Positions 47,491 through 56,330 of a stretch of 64,000 bases of DNA are shown in pieces. A program made the position numbers and the translations under genes. Within the stretch, counting starts at the first letter, position 1, and every line of letters starts with the position of its first letter. Source of the stretch: Blastocatellia bacterium (GTDB lineage Bacteria; Acidobacteriota; Blastocatellia; Chloracidobacteriales; JADJPF01); assembly GCA_016713405.1 (NCBI GenBank), contig JADJPF010000015.1, positions 21,472 through 85,471 on the forward strand. Direction: 5' to 3'. The notes below the pieces were generated by a model. The model was given only the letters and a program-made list of their open reading frames with translations. It did not search any database and was not told the DNA's origin.

Positions 47491-50151
47491 TTAGTCTTTG
47501 ATCATTATTTGGCCTTTATCACCGTCAACAGTTATATGTTGACCATTTTTAATTATAGTAAGCAGATTAGGAATATTTACTACTGCTGGTAGTCCATATT
47601 CACGCGCAACAATCGCGCCATGAGATAAAAATCCTCCTACTTGCATAACTATTGCTGAAGCACGTAAAAAAAGAGGTGTCCAACCTGGGTCAGTTGTAGG
47701 GGCTATAAGTATTTCTCCTGGAGCTAACAGATTGCCTTCTGATGGGTGCATAATAATTCTTGCAATACCTGAATATTTCCCGCTAGATACTGCTAAACCT
47801 TTTAATATTGTGCCATTTGAAGTTTTTTCTATTATTGCTGGTTTATTGACTGCGCTAGTATTTGTTGTAGGGTTGCCAAAATGATCAAAAATATAAAAAT
47901 CTTTAATAGTTGTTTCTTTTAACCAAATTTCTCTTTGGTTTTTATTGTCTGTTGCTATTTCTCTTGCTCCTTGTCCGTTCCATTGGCCTGTTAAATAAGC
48001 TTCCATATCAAAACCGCTTAAATGAAAAATATCTGTTGGATCATCTAAGAAACCACTGTTAACAAGGCGTTTACCAACTTCTACGCAAATTTTTCTAATA
48101 GGCTCTATGGTTGCAACTAACGTAGATTTGCTAAGTTCGCGTAGTGCTGCACCTTGGCGAGCTTTTTTAGTAAACCAATTGATTAAAGGACGATAAGGAA
48201 AAGAAAGCTCTGAAATTTCTTTTTCTGCTGCTTGACGAACTGCTATAGCAGTGTTTTTTGGGGAAGTGATGTTTTCTGAGCTTAAAATTAATTGTATTTG
48301 TTCAAATAAATAGCTAGGGTCTTCATTCCATCGTGGGTTGGCTGTTTCAGCTTCATAAACTGCCCGATGTCCAAATTCAGCTAAAAACTTTTCAAACTCT
48401 TGACGAAAACTAGATGTTTTAGGAAGCTTTTGCCAGTCTTTAGCAATAATTGGTGTTTGTTTTAGATAAGTAAGTGCGTCTGTGTCTTGTTGTGCTACTT
48501 TGGCTAAATGGTAAAGTTGATAACCATGCTCTGCTGTAGTAACTTGTCCGCTACCAGCTAAAACCGCTGTAGTTAAAGCCTCGGCCCTCTCAGGTTTAAT
48601 TTTTGTTAGCGTTTCTTTAATTGGTGTCACCCACGCACCAGCATTAGCATTAGCCAACTGAAACTTTTTAGCAAATTCATATTGAAAAACTAAAATTTCC
48701 CTAACTAAATCTGCTAATTCTTGATTAGATTTACTTGCTACATCTGTGTTTTTCCAACCCTTTATGCGTGTTTGTAAAGTGACAATATCTTTTGGCATTT
48801 GTCGGGAAATCTTAAGCAATACTCTAAGAAATTTTATTTGTCTTAGTTTACGTGTTAATCCTACTTTACCTTTTAGGGGATCGCCTGAAGGCACAGGAAT
48901 TAAAGGATGATGACCGCCTAGTCCCCGTGAAGTGTCTTCGGGAGACATTCCAACAGCATCATAAAAAGCCCATTGCATAGTTGTTACTTCAAAATAACCA
49001 CGTCCGTTAAAACGCTTAAGCATTGGTGAACCGTCTTTTCTGGGATAATCCATTGCATCTAAGATTTCATATAAAATTTCAGAAACAAAGTCATGCACCA
49101 TATGCCAGGTTAAAGTAGTCGGTACACCTGCAACAGCGTCTTGAATATTTCCGGTTGACCAAATTATTGGTAAATGCTCAATATTTGGGAAAGTATAATG
49201 AGGTAAACGGGTTACAGGTCTAGCTTGAAGCAGCCAAAACTTTTCTCCATCAAATGCCCATTCTATGTCCTGTGGGTTATCACCTTTTCCTATTGCCCAA
49301 TGAATACGCCAAACCAGTTGAGTTAATTTTATTGTTTGTTCTGGAGTTAAAACTTGTTGCTCAGGGCTTTTTCTTGATATTTCAGTTAGATTACCTTCTT
49401 TAGATAAAACTGTAATTTCTTCAGGATTAACTTGACCACTAACCAGGGCCTCAGCTAAACCATTGACAGCATTAATTGTTACAACATTAAGTTGACCTGT
49501 TCGCGGGTCGCAAGAAAATGCTACACCGGCTGATTTAGCCTTGACCATCTCACAAATTACTACAGCACAAGCCACTTGGTCATCTTTCAAATTCATTTTA
49601 CGACGATAAGCAATTGCTTGTGGTGTCCAAAGTGAGCCATAACAACCTTTAATTGCATCAATTATTTCTCTTAGCCCTTGAACATTTAGAAAACTGCGAT
49701 GAATACCAGCAAATGAAGCCGTTTCGCTATCTTCTGCCGTCGCGCTAGAACGAACGGCAACAGATGTATTTAATAAGTTATTTCGTTTAAGAAAATTTTC
49801 TAGCTCTAATGTAAATTCTTTTGAAAAATTAATGTTGGCTAAAATCTCTTGGATTTTATTAAGTTTTTCTATTATTTGAGCTTCTGAGACGGATAAAGGG
49901 GATATATTTTCTAATTCTAATTGTAGGCTTTTTAACTCTGGGCTAAGCATTATTTCTTGATAAAGGTTGGCTGTAACTACACCGCCTACAGGAACTTGAA
50001 AGCCATAGCGGTAAAGCTGGCCTAATTTCCAGCCTTTTCCACCACAAAGCGCGGCTCCAGCTAATGCTGCTGTTGTCCAATCTAAGATTTTGCTACTTGT
50101 AATTTCTTCATCATTTATAAAATTAATTGCTACTTGACTTGCATTGCTCAT
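47491..50151 (-). CDS. Rifampicin-phosphotransferase-like PEP-utilising enzyme
   Basis: An 886-residue three-domain enzyme. Residues 25-330 are a PPDK/PEP-synthase-type ATP-grasp domain (GGKGWKLGQL, SVAVRSSATAEDSETASFAG, and AFDGEKFWLLQARPVTR at its end). Residues about 335-780 are a variable helical domain. The C-terminal swivelling domain has the phosphoacceptor His844 in GGFLSHGAIVAREYGLPAVV. It ends 42 residues after the His and lacks the C-terminal TIM barrel of PEP synthase and PPDK. That size, order and missing barrel match rifampicin phosphotransferase (about 867 aa); the substrate here is unknown, as the middle domain decides it. Its start overlaps the TetR gene end by 29 bases, so the two are coupled. 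Confidence 0.8.
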   Translation of the reverse strand: MSNASQVAINFINDEEITSSKILDWTTAALAGAALCGGKGWKLGQLYRYGFQVPVGGVVTANLYQEIMLSPELKSLQLELENISPLSVSEAQIIEKLNKIQEILANINFSKEFTLELENFLKRNNLLNTSVAVRSSATAEDSETASFAGIHRSFLNVQGLREIIDAIKGCYGSLWTPQAIAYRRKMNLKDDQVACAVVICEMVKAKSAGVAFSCDPRTGQLNVVTINAVNGLAEALVSGQVNPEEITVLSKEGNLTEISRKSPEQQVLTPEQTIKLTQLVWRIHWAIGKGDNPQDIEWAFDGEKFWLLQARPVTRLPHYTFPNIEHLPIIWSTGNIQDAVAGVPTTLTWHMVHDFVSEILYEILDAMDYPRKDGSPMLKRFNGRGYFEVTTMQWAFYDAVGMSPEDTSRGLGGHHPLIPVPSGDPLKGKVGLTRKLRQIKFLRVLLKISRQMPKDIVTLQTRIKGWKNTDVASKSNQELADLVREILVFQYEFAKKFQLANANAGAWVTPIKETLTKIKPERAEALTTAVLAGSGQVTTAEHGYQLYHLAKVAQQDTDALTYLKQTPIIAKDWQKLPKTSSFRQEFEKFLAEFGHRAVYEAETANPRWNEDPSYLFEQIQLILSSENITSPKNTAIAVRQAAEKEISELSFPYRPLINWFTKKARQGAALRELSKSTLVATIEPIRKICVEVGKRLVNSGFLDDPTDIFHLSGFDMEAYLTGQWNGQGAREIATDNKNQREIWLKETTIKDFYIFDHFGNPTTNTSAVNKPAIIEKTSNGTILKGLAVSSGKYSGIARIIMHPSEGNLLAPGEILIAPTTDPGWTPLFLRASAIVMQVGGFLSHGAIVAREYGLPAVVNIPNLLTIIKNGQHITVDGDKGQIMIKD

Positions 50152-50782
50152 AAGGTGGAACTCCTTTAGCTAAAGAGAAATCCAGACTTGGTTTAGCACC
50201 TTCTAAAAACAAAGAAAGACAAAAATTAAGTTTTTCTTTTAATGAAATATTTTCACTAGATTCTAGCCAATATCTTACTGAATGGATGAAAACAAGCCCA
50301 AAGATTTGTGAAAGCTCATAGGAAGAAATATCATTTCTAAGCTCGCCTTTTTCTTGTGCTGTGGCTAAAAACTTATGGACAACCTGCCTAAATGAAGGAT
50401 GATCATGACGCTCATGATGCTTTTTCATATGCTGATAATTACTAATGCTATAGTGGAAAAAAATATTAGCTAGCTTACGGTTTTCTGTTAGCCATCTTGC
50501 GGCTTCTGCTAGAAAATCCTGAAGTGCAATAAGAGGTGATTGACCTGTTTCTATAGCTATTTGTGTACGCAAAGCGTTTTCTAACATAGATGTTTCACCA
50601 AGTGCTAAAACTAGTTCCTCTTTACATTCAAAATGATAATAAAATGTTCCCTTAGCTACTTTGGCAGCTTTAGTAATATCGTCTATAGTGGTTGTTTCAT
50701 AACCTTGTTTGGTAAATAGTGAAATTGCTGTAGAAATGATTTGCTCACGGGTGGCAGTTCGTTTTTCTTCTCTTAATCCCAT
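50123..50782 (-). CDS. TetR/AcrR-family transcriptional regulator
   Basis: A 219-residue regulator. The helix-turn-helix is at about 10-56 (TREQIISTAISLF, TTTIDDITKAAKVAKGTFYYHF), followed by a helical ligand-binding domain. It is the first gene of the operon with the phosphotransferase-like enzyme and the ABC exporter, so it probably represses that whole unit, released by the exported or modified compound. An imperfect inverted repeat 20-50 bases upstream may be its operator. Confidence 0.95.
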   Translation of the reverse strand: MGLREEKRTATREQIISTAISLFTKQGYETTTIDDITKAAKVAKGTFYYHFECKEELVLALGETSMLENALRTQIAIETGQSPLIALQDFLAEAARWLTENRKLANIFFHYSISNYQHMKKHHERHDHPSFRQVVHKFLATAQEKGELRNDISSYELSQIFGLVFIHSVRYWLESSENISLKEKLNFCLSLFLEGAKPSLDFSLAKGVPPYEQCKSSSN

Positions 50783-50802
50783 AGTTAATTTATTGTAACA
50801 AT

Positions 50803-50834
50803 CTGACTAAAGTTTATTTTTAGACTACGGTCAG
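50803..50834. promoter_or_regulatory. Candidate TetR operator upstream of the TetR operon
   Basis: CTGAC (50803-50807) and GTCAG (50830-50834) form an inverted repeat, with GACTACGGTC (50823-50832) a smaller near-palindrome inside it. It lies 20-50 bases upstream of the TetR start, where an autorepressor would bind. The match is weak and unverified. Confidence 0.3.
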
Positions 50835-51190
50835 TTTTCTAAAAAAGTTTCTCTACTCTAGCAAAATAAAGCTTTGGAAGCATCAATAAAAACTATGCTA
50901 AACTCAACAAAAACAGCGAAGTAGGTAGGCTATGACAAATAAAGAAATTCAAAAATTAATAGAATTTATTATCACTCAACAAGCAGAAATGTCTGTAAAA
51001 CATGCACAGATACTTGATATTCAATTTGAAACTGCAAAAAGACAAGGTGAATATGAAAAACGCCAAGCTGAATTTGAAATCAAATTTAACAATAAATTAG
51101 ATGCTTTATTAGATTGGCAAGCAAAATTTAGTATTGATTTAGAAGATTTAAGAAAAGAGACTAAGGAATTTAGAGACGACCTTAAAAAAC

Positions 51191-51230
51191 GGCTCTTCCG
51201 TAATTCCGTGGAGGCCACAAGATATAGTGT
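51191..51230. repeat. Left terminal inverted repeat of the ISL3-type element
   Basis: Begins GGCTCTTCCG and continues with CCGTGGAGGCCACAAGATA; the right end is its complement apart from a 3-base difference (TAATT against AC) after the first ten bases. Confidence 0.9.
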
Positions 51231-51342
51231 AGAATAAAAAACAAAAATTTGACAAGACTTGACAAGCGGGGTAAGAAAAATGGGAAAATAGAAATTCCGC
51301 TAGATATAGAAGGGTAAGAGTAATAGGGCAGAAATAAACAGA

Positions 51343-52465
51343 AAAGGAAATAATAATCAAGGTGAAAACTAGAAGAGGGACAAAATGTAGAAAGTGTGGG
51401 GAAATCAAGAACTTTCAGGATATGATAGAAAAATAAGACTAAGGCATTTACAGTATTCAATAGGAAAGTATACGCAGAAATACGACCGAAAAGATATAGA
51501 TGTCCGTATTGTGAAGGAAATCCAACAACGACACAAAAAGTGAATGGTATGAGGGCTAATTCAGCGCATACAAAAGCATATGAGCAAATGATACTAGTAG
51601 AGCTAATAAACTCAACGATAGTAGATTGCAGTAAAAAACAAGCAGTAAGCCAAGAGAAGTAGAGGGATAATAGACAGAAATATAAAAACAAGTGTGGACT
51701 GGAAATATACGAAAGTGTACCAGTGATAGGAATAGATGAGATAGCACTAAAAAAAGGACATAAGGATTATGTAGCAATAATATCAACAATGGGGGCAAGG
51801 GTAAATATAGCAGGAACAAAAAACAGTAAAAACATTCTTAAGTAATATACCATCACGAATTAAACTAACTATAGAAAGAGTATGTACAGATCTGTATGAA
51901 GGATATATAAATGCAGCAAAAGAAGAGCTTCCTCAAGCACAAATAGTAGCGATCGTTTTCACATAGCGAAAGCTTATGAGAAGGTGCAGCAAAAAAAGAA
52001 AAAGTGAGTTAAAAGACTAAAAAAAGATTGCCGAAACCGAGTATGAAGAACAAGGGGTATGTGGACTTTTAGGCAAAATCCTCTTGACCTAGAAGTAGAA
52101 CAACAATCACAACTAAAAAAGTCTTTTCTTTATCTCCTTCATTAAAATGGCTATGACTTTAGAGAAGAGCTAACAGATATTTTGACAAATCTCCATCAAA
52201 AATAGAAGCAACCCTTTCTATTTTATCTTGGGTTGATAGAGTTAAGAATAGTTCTTTATCCTGTTTTGATTCTTTTTAACTACTCTTAACAATCCCTAGA
52301 TTCTATTACTAATTATTTTCTTGACCGTGAATCCTCTGGCTTTGTTGAAGGTCTTACAACAAAATTAAAGTTCTTAAACGTCGTTCTTATGGCATTTTAC
52401 CTCTTCTCGTATTTTCAAAGCGATCTCCAGGTTATTTTTTGCTTTTCTTACAACGCTATATCTTG
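51343..52465 (+). pseudogene. ISL3-family transposase remnant, many frameshifts
   Basis: Pieces in different frames line up with an ISL3 transposase: a zinc-finger start (KCRKCGEIKNFQ, then RPKRYRCPYCEG near 51490), the first catalytic Asp in VPVIGIDEIALKKGHKDYVA (about 51715-51775), a second in VCTDLYEGYINAAKEELPQA (about 51880-51940) and the Glu region SGFVEGLTTKLKVLKRRSYG (about 52330-52390). Several stops and frameshifts lie between them, and an inner piece (RLKKIAETEYEEQGVCGLL) also follows the family. No working transposase can be made. Confidence 0.85.
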
Positions 52466-52489
52466 TGGCCTCCACGGGTCGGAAGAGCC
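52453..52489. repeat. Right terminal inverted repeat of the ISL3-type element
   Basis: Read on the reverse strand it opens GGCTCTTCCG, then CCGTGGAGGCCACAAGATA, matching the left end over about 35 bases. Confidence 0.9.
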
Positions 52490-52661
52490 AAAAACTAAAA
52501 GATACCCTTAAAAAACTAAAGATACCCTTAAAGAAACTAATGATATCCTTAAACAAGTTTCTCATTTGGCTGTTGAAACTTCTGAAAGAGTTGATAAGCT
52601 TGAAGATAAGCTTGAAGATAATGAAAAAGAATAATTAAGATATTACCTGCATTGTTAAACT

Positions 52662-54170
52662 CTACGTTATTTTATCTAGTAACCAGGTAGGCCATTCAGA
52701 TTCTTTATTCCAAAGTAAATATTCCTTTACATAATCTTGCAACATCACTCTAAAAAAAATAGGCAGTTGAAATTGCCCGTTTCCTTTCCAGTAATTTTCC
52801 CAATAAATCGGAAGAGAAAAATTAAATATTTTGTTAGCTTCCTGGATAATTCGTTGAAATTGATTGGTTTGCATTTGAAGACTATCCAGGAAATCTTGTT
52901 GTAAAAATTTAATACCTGATATGTCTGGTTGCCAACAATCAATCTTTTGCTCTCGCTCAATTTTCTGCTCTAAAACCTTCCATTTGTTATTAGCAGTTTT
53001 TCTTAAGACTCCAGCCTTAAAAAGCATTGGCAGCAATTCAATTACTACTTTTTTATTAAAAATAGCTAGCTGAGAGCTTTTTGCTGATAAATAAACCTCA
53101 ATTTCTTGGGCAGTAACGGATAAATCTGTAACATCAATATTAGTAAAATCACATAATGCGTTAGCTAGGCGTTTAAGATAGATTTTTAAGCTAGGTGAAG
53201 GCTTTACAGATGGACAAGCATTGTCCAAGTCCCAAGAATAATTAAGCTCTGTGCGCCAAATTTCTGGTCTTTGCTGCCACCAGTTTAAGAGTAAAATTAG
53301 CAATACTACTAAACGTTCTAAAGGTTTTGTTTCTGGAATAATTACTGTAAGTCGTGAGCCTTCATTAATTTGCTCTGCATATTCTAGGCATTCTTTTAAT
53401 AGCGTAGGCAAATAATTAATTTTTTGAAGAAACTCTGTTGCCAAAGAAACAAAGTTTGATAAATCACATTCAGCAAATAAAGAGCATAAATTTAATTTTC
53501 GTTTTACTCCAAAACAAGTAACAAACTCTAAACTTAATTTATTTTTTAAGTTGGGTAGTTCAGCAATATTAGTAATTTGCTTTAAGTTTGTTGCTACTTG
53601 CCAATAAGATTTTGGTGTAACGGTTAGTCGTTTTTCAAGGTCGTCTTGGCACCAAATAATGATTTTTTCCCGCAGTTTTATTATTGCTATTTTGCAAGCA
53701 TGATGAGGATCTGAGCCTAAATTAAAGTTGTCAAACCAGTCATCAATTGACACTTTTGACCAAAGTTTATTTGGACGATTAACGGCCATATCCAACAGAG
53801 CAGCAGCAGTTCTAGTTGCTGGATCATCTCTAAATAAACTTGGGTCAGCACTATAAATGCTTCCAATCCGAGGCATTCCGCTACGATAAAGCAGACCGGA
53901 AAAGGCTAGCCCAATAAATAAACCTGTAGGCTTTTTGTCTCCATAATCTACTTCACTGTCCTTCCACCTTGGCGCACTTTGGTCAGCTTGAAAATTAATG
54001 TCAATTAAGATTATGTCAGGGTCAATTAATTCTGTCTGAGCGTTAAGTAAATGCTGGGCAGTTGTCCAAGTGTCTATGTGCAGTAAATCTAGCTCATCTG
54101 CTCTTAAAACAGGATAAGAAATATAGTCATTTACATCATCAATTAATAGAATTTGTAGCTTATCACTCAT
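52662..54170 (-). CDS. Large protein with N-terminal receiver-like domain
   Basis: A 502-residue protein. The first ~130 residues look like a divergent receiver: LQILLIDDVNDYISYP (acidic pair Asp11-Asp12), then DPDIILIDINF, where Asp57 is at the phosphoacceptor place. The receiver is interrupted by an insertion with AFSGLLYRSGMPRIGSIYSAD in place of the usual fourth and fifth strands. The remaining ~370 residues are mostly helical, Trp-rich and match no family I know; a winged-helix-like segment (LLPMLFKAGVLRKTANNKWKV, in adjoining parts, near 390-420) could bind nucleic acid. It begins 6 bases after the histidine-kinase-like gene, so the two form a pair. Partner phosphotransfer is inference. 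Confidence 0.65.
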   Translation of the reverse strand: MSDKLQILLIDDVNDYISYPVLRADELDLLHIDTWTTAQHLLNAQTELIDPDIILIDINFQADQSAPRWKDSEVDYGDKKPTGLFIGLAFSGLLYRSGMPRIGSIYSADPSLFRDDPATRTAAALLDMAVNRPNKLWSKVSIDDWFDNFNLGSDPHHACKIAIIKLREKIIIWCQDDLEKRLTVTPKSYWQVATNLKQITNIAELPNLKNKLSLEFVTCFGVKRKLNLCSLFAECDLSNFVSLATEFLQKINYLPTLLKECLEYAEQINEGSRLTVIIPETKPLERLVVLLILLLNWWQQRPEIWRTELNYSWDLDNACPSVKPSPSLKIYLKRLANALCDFTNIDVTDLSVTAQEIEVYLSAKSSQLAIFNKKVVIELLPMLFKAGVLRKTANNKWKVLEQKIEREQKIDCWQPDISGIKFLQQDFLDSLQMQTNQFQRIIQEANKIFNFSLPIYWENYWKGNGQFQLPIFFRVMLQDYVKEYLLWNKESEWPTWLLDKIT

Positions 54171-54176
54171 AAATTT

Positions 54177-56270
54177 TTATTTTTGGAAAACAAGCTGAGG
54201 ACGAAATCTTATAGCAATAGAATGGTAATTTGATGGTGATTTATCTACAAGCAAAAATTCAACTAACTTTTTTTCTTCTCCTTTATCATTGCGAAATACA
54301 AAACAGGAAAGCAAGTTTTGAGTTCTTTTTAGCCCATCGGAAAGTTCTGTTGGCTTTTCGTCCTCTGCTACAGAGTTAGAAATCAGTAATTCATAAAATT
54401 CATCCTCTTCTAAAATTAAGGAAAATTTTATATCTATAATGTAACTTACTAGATCTTTTGACTTTAAGAAAAATTTCTTGTTTTGTTCTAGTTGTTTAGC
54501 TAAGTATTGGATTGCATTACCTAAAATCTCATGTATTCCTACTAAAAATAATGAGGTTGCTTCTATGCTAAATGGTGGAAATATAGGTATTTCTGCTAAA
54601 TTGCTATTTTGTTCTAGTTTTGGACATAAACAATCATTTGATTTGCTACACTCAGCTTTATGAAAAATAATAGCAATACTACTAGAGTTAATTAGAGAGA
54701 ATAATAAATGCTGAATAATTTCTTGAATAGTTTTACGCCAAAGGTCAGCAAACTCTTGTAAGTTAAAAGCATTAGTGTTATTAACAAGTTTTAATAAGTA
54801 AGTTTTAGGATTATCAAATTTTGTTACAGTTCTAATTGCATCTGTAAGATGATAAAGCTCTTGTAGAACGGCGCAAGTATAAAGCACTTCAGCCTTTTCT
54901 ATAGGCTCATTATTTAAGCTTTTAGCATAAAGAACGCGGTAACGACTCCGACGGATTAAGGTGTTCATAATTTCATGAGTTAAGCCTTGAGTAAGAAAAT
55001 ATTGTTCTTTAATAATAATTGCTGCTGTTCGGGAAAGTTTTTCTCTAAATTGTGCTTCCCAATATTCTTCTTGACCAGGTAGATTTAACTTTACACCTGG
55101 ACAATTTCTGTAAATTACTAAATCAAAACCAAAGGCTTTTTTAAGTAAATAAGCATCTTTATGTTTGTTTAGATTAAAAATTATTGTTGCCGTAGAGTTG
55201 CTATCTTCTTCAATTATCAGGAGTTTAGATTTTTCTGCTGTAGATTCTAATATTGGCTTTGAAGTTAAATTATTAGCTCTTTTTTCTGCTGACAAATGAA
55301 GGGTTAAAGAATTTTCTCTGAAAAATAAAATTTCTTCTGCAATCCATAAATGAGAAAAAACATTTGCAACGTTTTTCATTCTTTCCAAAGCATCTGTGTG
55401 TTTAGAAATAGCGTCTTCAAGTAGAAAAATAAAAACATCTATTAAATTAATAGAGTAAATTTCCTCAATTGCTAAAATTAATGATTCAGGAGGCGACTTT
55501 CTAACTAATCTAAGATGCTCTTTTAACTGCTTATTTTTAGGACAGATCCAGCCAGCCATAGCTCGCCATTGTGCTAAACCTCTTAGCGGTAACAAAATAG
55601 GAATAAATGCGCTAGGCAGAATTTTGGAAAATGAAGATAGTCGTGCATAAAGATATTCTGCTAGGTAAATATGCAAATTTTCTGCTGTTATAAGATTGTT
55701 TTGAACTGTGTAATTTAATAATGCAATTAAATTAGAATACTTAATTTGTTTATATTGGTTAGGATTGTTATTTTTATTTAAGTTTGCTATATCCAATAGA
55801 GCTTGAAAACTAAAAGGAGTTTTACGATGACTACTACTAATTAAAAGAGCTTCAGCAGAAATAATATGTCCAACCGCGCCGCCTATAAGTTCTAAGTGAA
55901 ATCCTAAATTTTCTTCACTTCCAACACCATCACCAATTTCAAGCAATTTACATAAGTCACTGGTTGGATCCAATATTTTGCTAGCAAGCTCAATTAAAGC
56001 TTGATGATTATTATCTACATTTTTGTAATTTTCTTGCCAATAAAGATAGATATTTTTTTTGATTTTTTCAGCACATTCTTTGGTGTTAGAGTTAGTTTGA
56101 TAGCCTGTATCCCAGAACTGAATTTTGTCAGATAGAGGATTAAAACTTCTTTGTTGGGTAAGAAAAAAATGTTGTAGCTTAGGGGTAAAATGTTGCAATG
56201 TCCAAACTAGTAAATCAAAGCAGCGTTTTTGAATCGCTTCTGCATTTAATTTTGCTTCTAAACTTAGCAT
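54177..56270 (-). CDS. Divergent histidine-kinase-like protein, no membrane segment
   Basis: A 697-residue soluble protein. The N-terminal ~440 residues are helical and unrecognised. Near 445-465, FLTQGLTHEIMNTLIRRSRY looks like a HisKA box (His in THEIMN). The C-terminal part resembles a HATPase: N box GIHEILGNAIQYLAK (about 575-590), a strand LLISNSVAED at the D-box place, and ELSDGLKRTQNLLSCF at the G-box place (GLGL reduced to DGLKRT). No sensor domain is recognised. It pairs with the following receiver-like gene, only 6 bases away. The match is remote, and activity is uncertain. Confidence 0.6.
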   Translation of the reverse strand: MLSLEAKLNAEAIQKRCFDLLVWTLQHFTPKLQHFFLTQQRSFNPLSDKIQFWDTGYQTNSNTKECAEKIKKNIYLYWQENYKNVDNNHQALIELASKILDPTSDLCKLLEIGDGVGSEENLGFHLELIGGAVGHIISAEALLISSSHRKTPFSFQALLDIANLNKNNNPNQYKQIKYSNLIALLNYTVQNNLITAENLHIYLAEYLYARLSSFSKILPSAFIPILLPLRGLAQWRAMAGWICPKNKQLKEHLRLVRKSPPESLILAIEEIYSINLIDVFIFLLEDAISKHTDALERMKNVANVFSHLWIAEEILFFRENSLTLHLSAEKRANNLTSKPILESTAEKSKLLIIEEDSNSTATIIFNLNKHKDAYLLKKAFGFDLVIYRNCPGVKLNLPGQEEYWEAQFREKLSRTAAIIIKEQYFLTQGLTHEIMNTLIRRSRYRVLYAKSLNNEPIEKAEVLYTCAVLQELYHLTDAIRTVTKFDNPKTYLLKLVNNTNAFNLQEFADLWRKTIQEIIQHLLFSLINSSSIAIIFHKAECSKSNDCLCPKLEQNSNLAEIPIFPPFSIEATSLFLVGIHEILGNAIQYLAKQLEQNKKFFLKSKDLVSYIIDIKFSLILEEDEFYELLISNSVAEDEKPTELSDGLKRTQNLLSCFVFRNDKGEEKKLVEFLLVDKSPSNYHSIAIRFRPQLVFQK

Positions 56271-56289
56271 TGCTTTTATGTTTGGAGCT

Positions 56290-56319
56290 TAGGGATTTTA
56301 TACAATATAAAAATCCCTA
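56290..56319 (-). terminator. Terminator after the M28 peptidase gene
   Basis: AGGGATTTTATA pairs with TATAAAAATCCCT (one unpaired base) around CAA. It lies 12 bases after the reverse-strand peptidase stop and just before the next reverse-strand gene start. Confidence 0.7.
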
Positions 56320-56330
56320 ATGTTAATTAA

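Larger units (their letters stand above)
51191..52489 (+). mobile_element. Decayed ISL3-family insertion sequence
   Basis: A 1299-base element bounded by inverted repeats that open with GGCTCTTCCG, the ISL3 hallmark. It encodes a broken transposase with ISL3 motifs. The flanks share AAAAAC on both sides (51185-51190 and 52490-52495), a 6-base repeat; ISL3 elements usually duplicate 8 bases, so the duplication is either shortened by errors in the A-run or decayed. It lies inside the coiled-coil gene. Confidence 0.88.
50932..52634 (+). pseudogene. Coiled-coil protein gene interrupted by an ISL3-type element
   Basis: The left part (50932-51190) encodes a charged, coiled-coil protein (KHAQILDIQFETAKRQGEYEKRQAEFE in pieces; no family recognised). 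At 51191 an insertion sequence begins; the frame hits a stop inside it. After the element ends at 52489 a matching coiled-coil frame continues to TAA at 52634 (ETNDILKQVSHLAVETSERV). Its start has repeated 20-21-base units (DTLKKTK-like heptads), one of which is a base short, so even the right part is out of frame once. The gene is probably inactive. Confidence 0.75.

Noticed and set aside
47491..50151. PEP synthase or pyruvate phosphate dikinase
   Set aside because: The C-terminal TIM barrel for PEP is missing; the protein ends 42 residues after the phosphoacceptor His, as in rifampicin phosphotransferase.
51021..51819. Reverse-strand hydrophobic ORFs over the insertion sequence
   Set aside because: They lie antisense to the transposase remnant and show only Leu/Phe-rich composition from AT-rich DNA.
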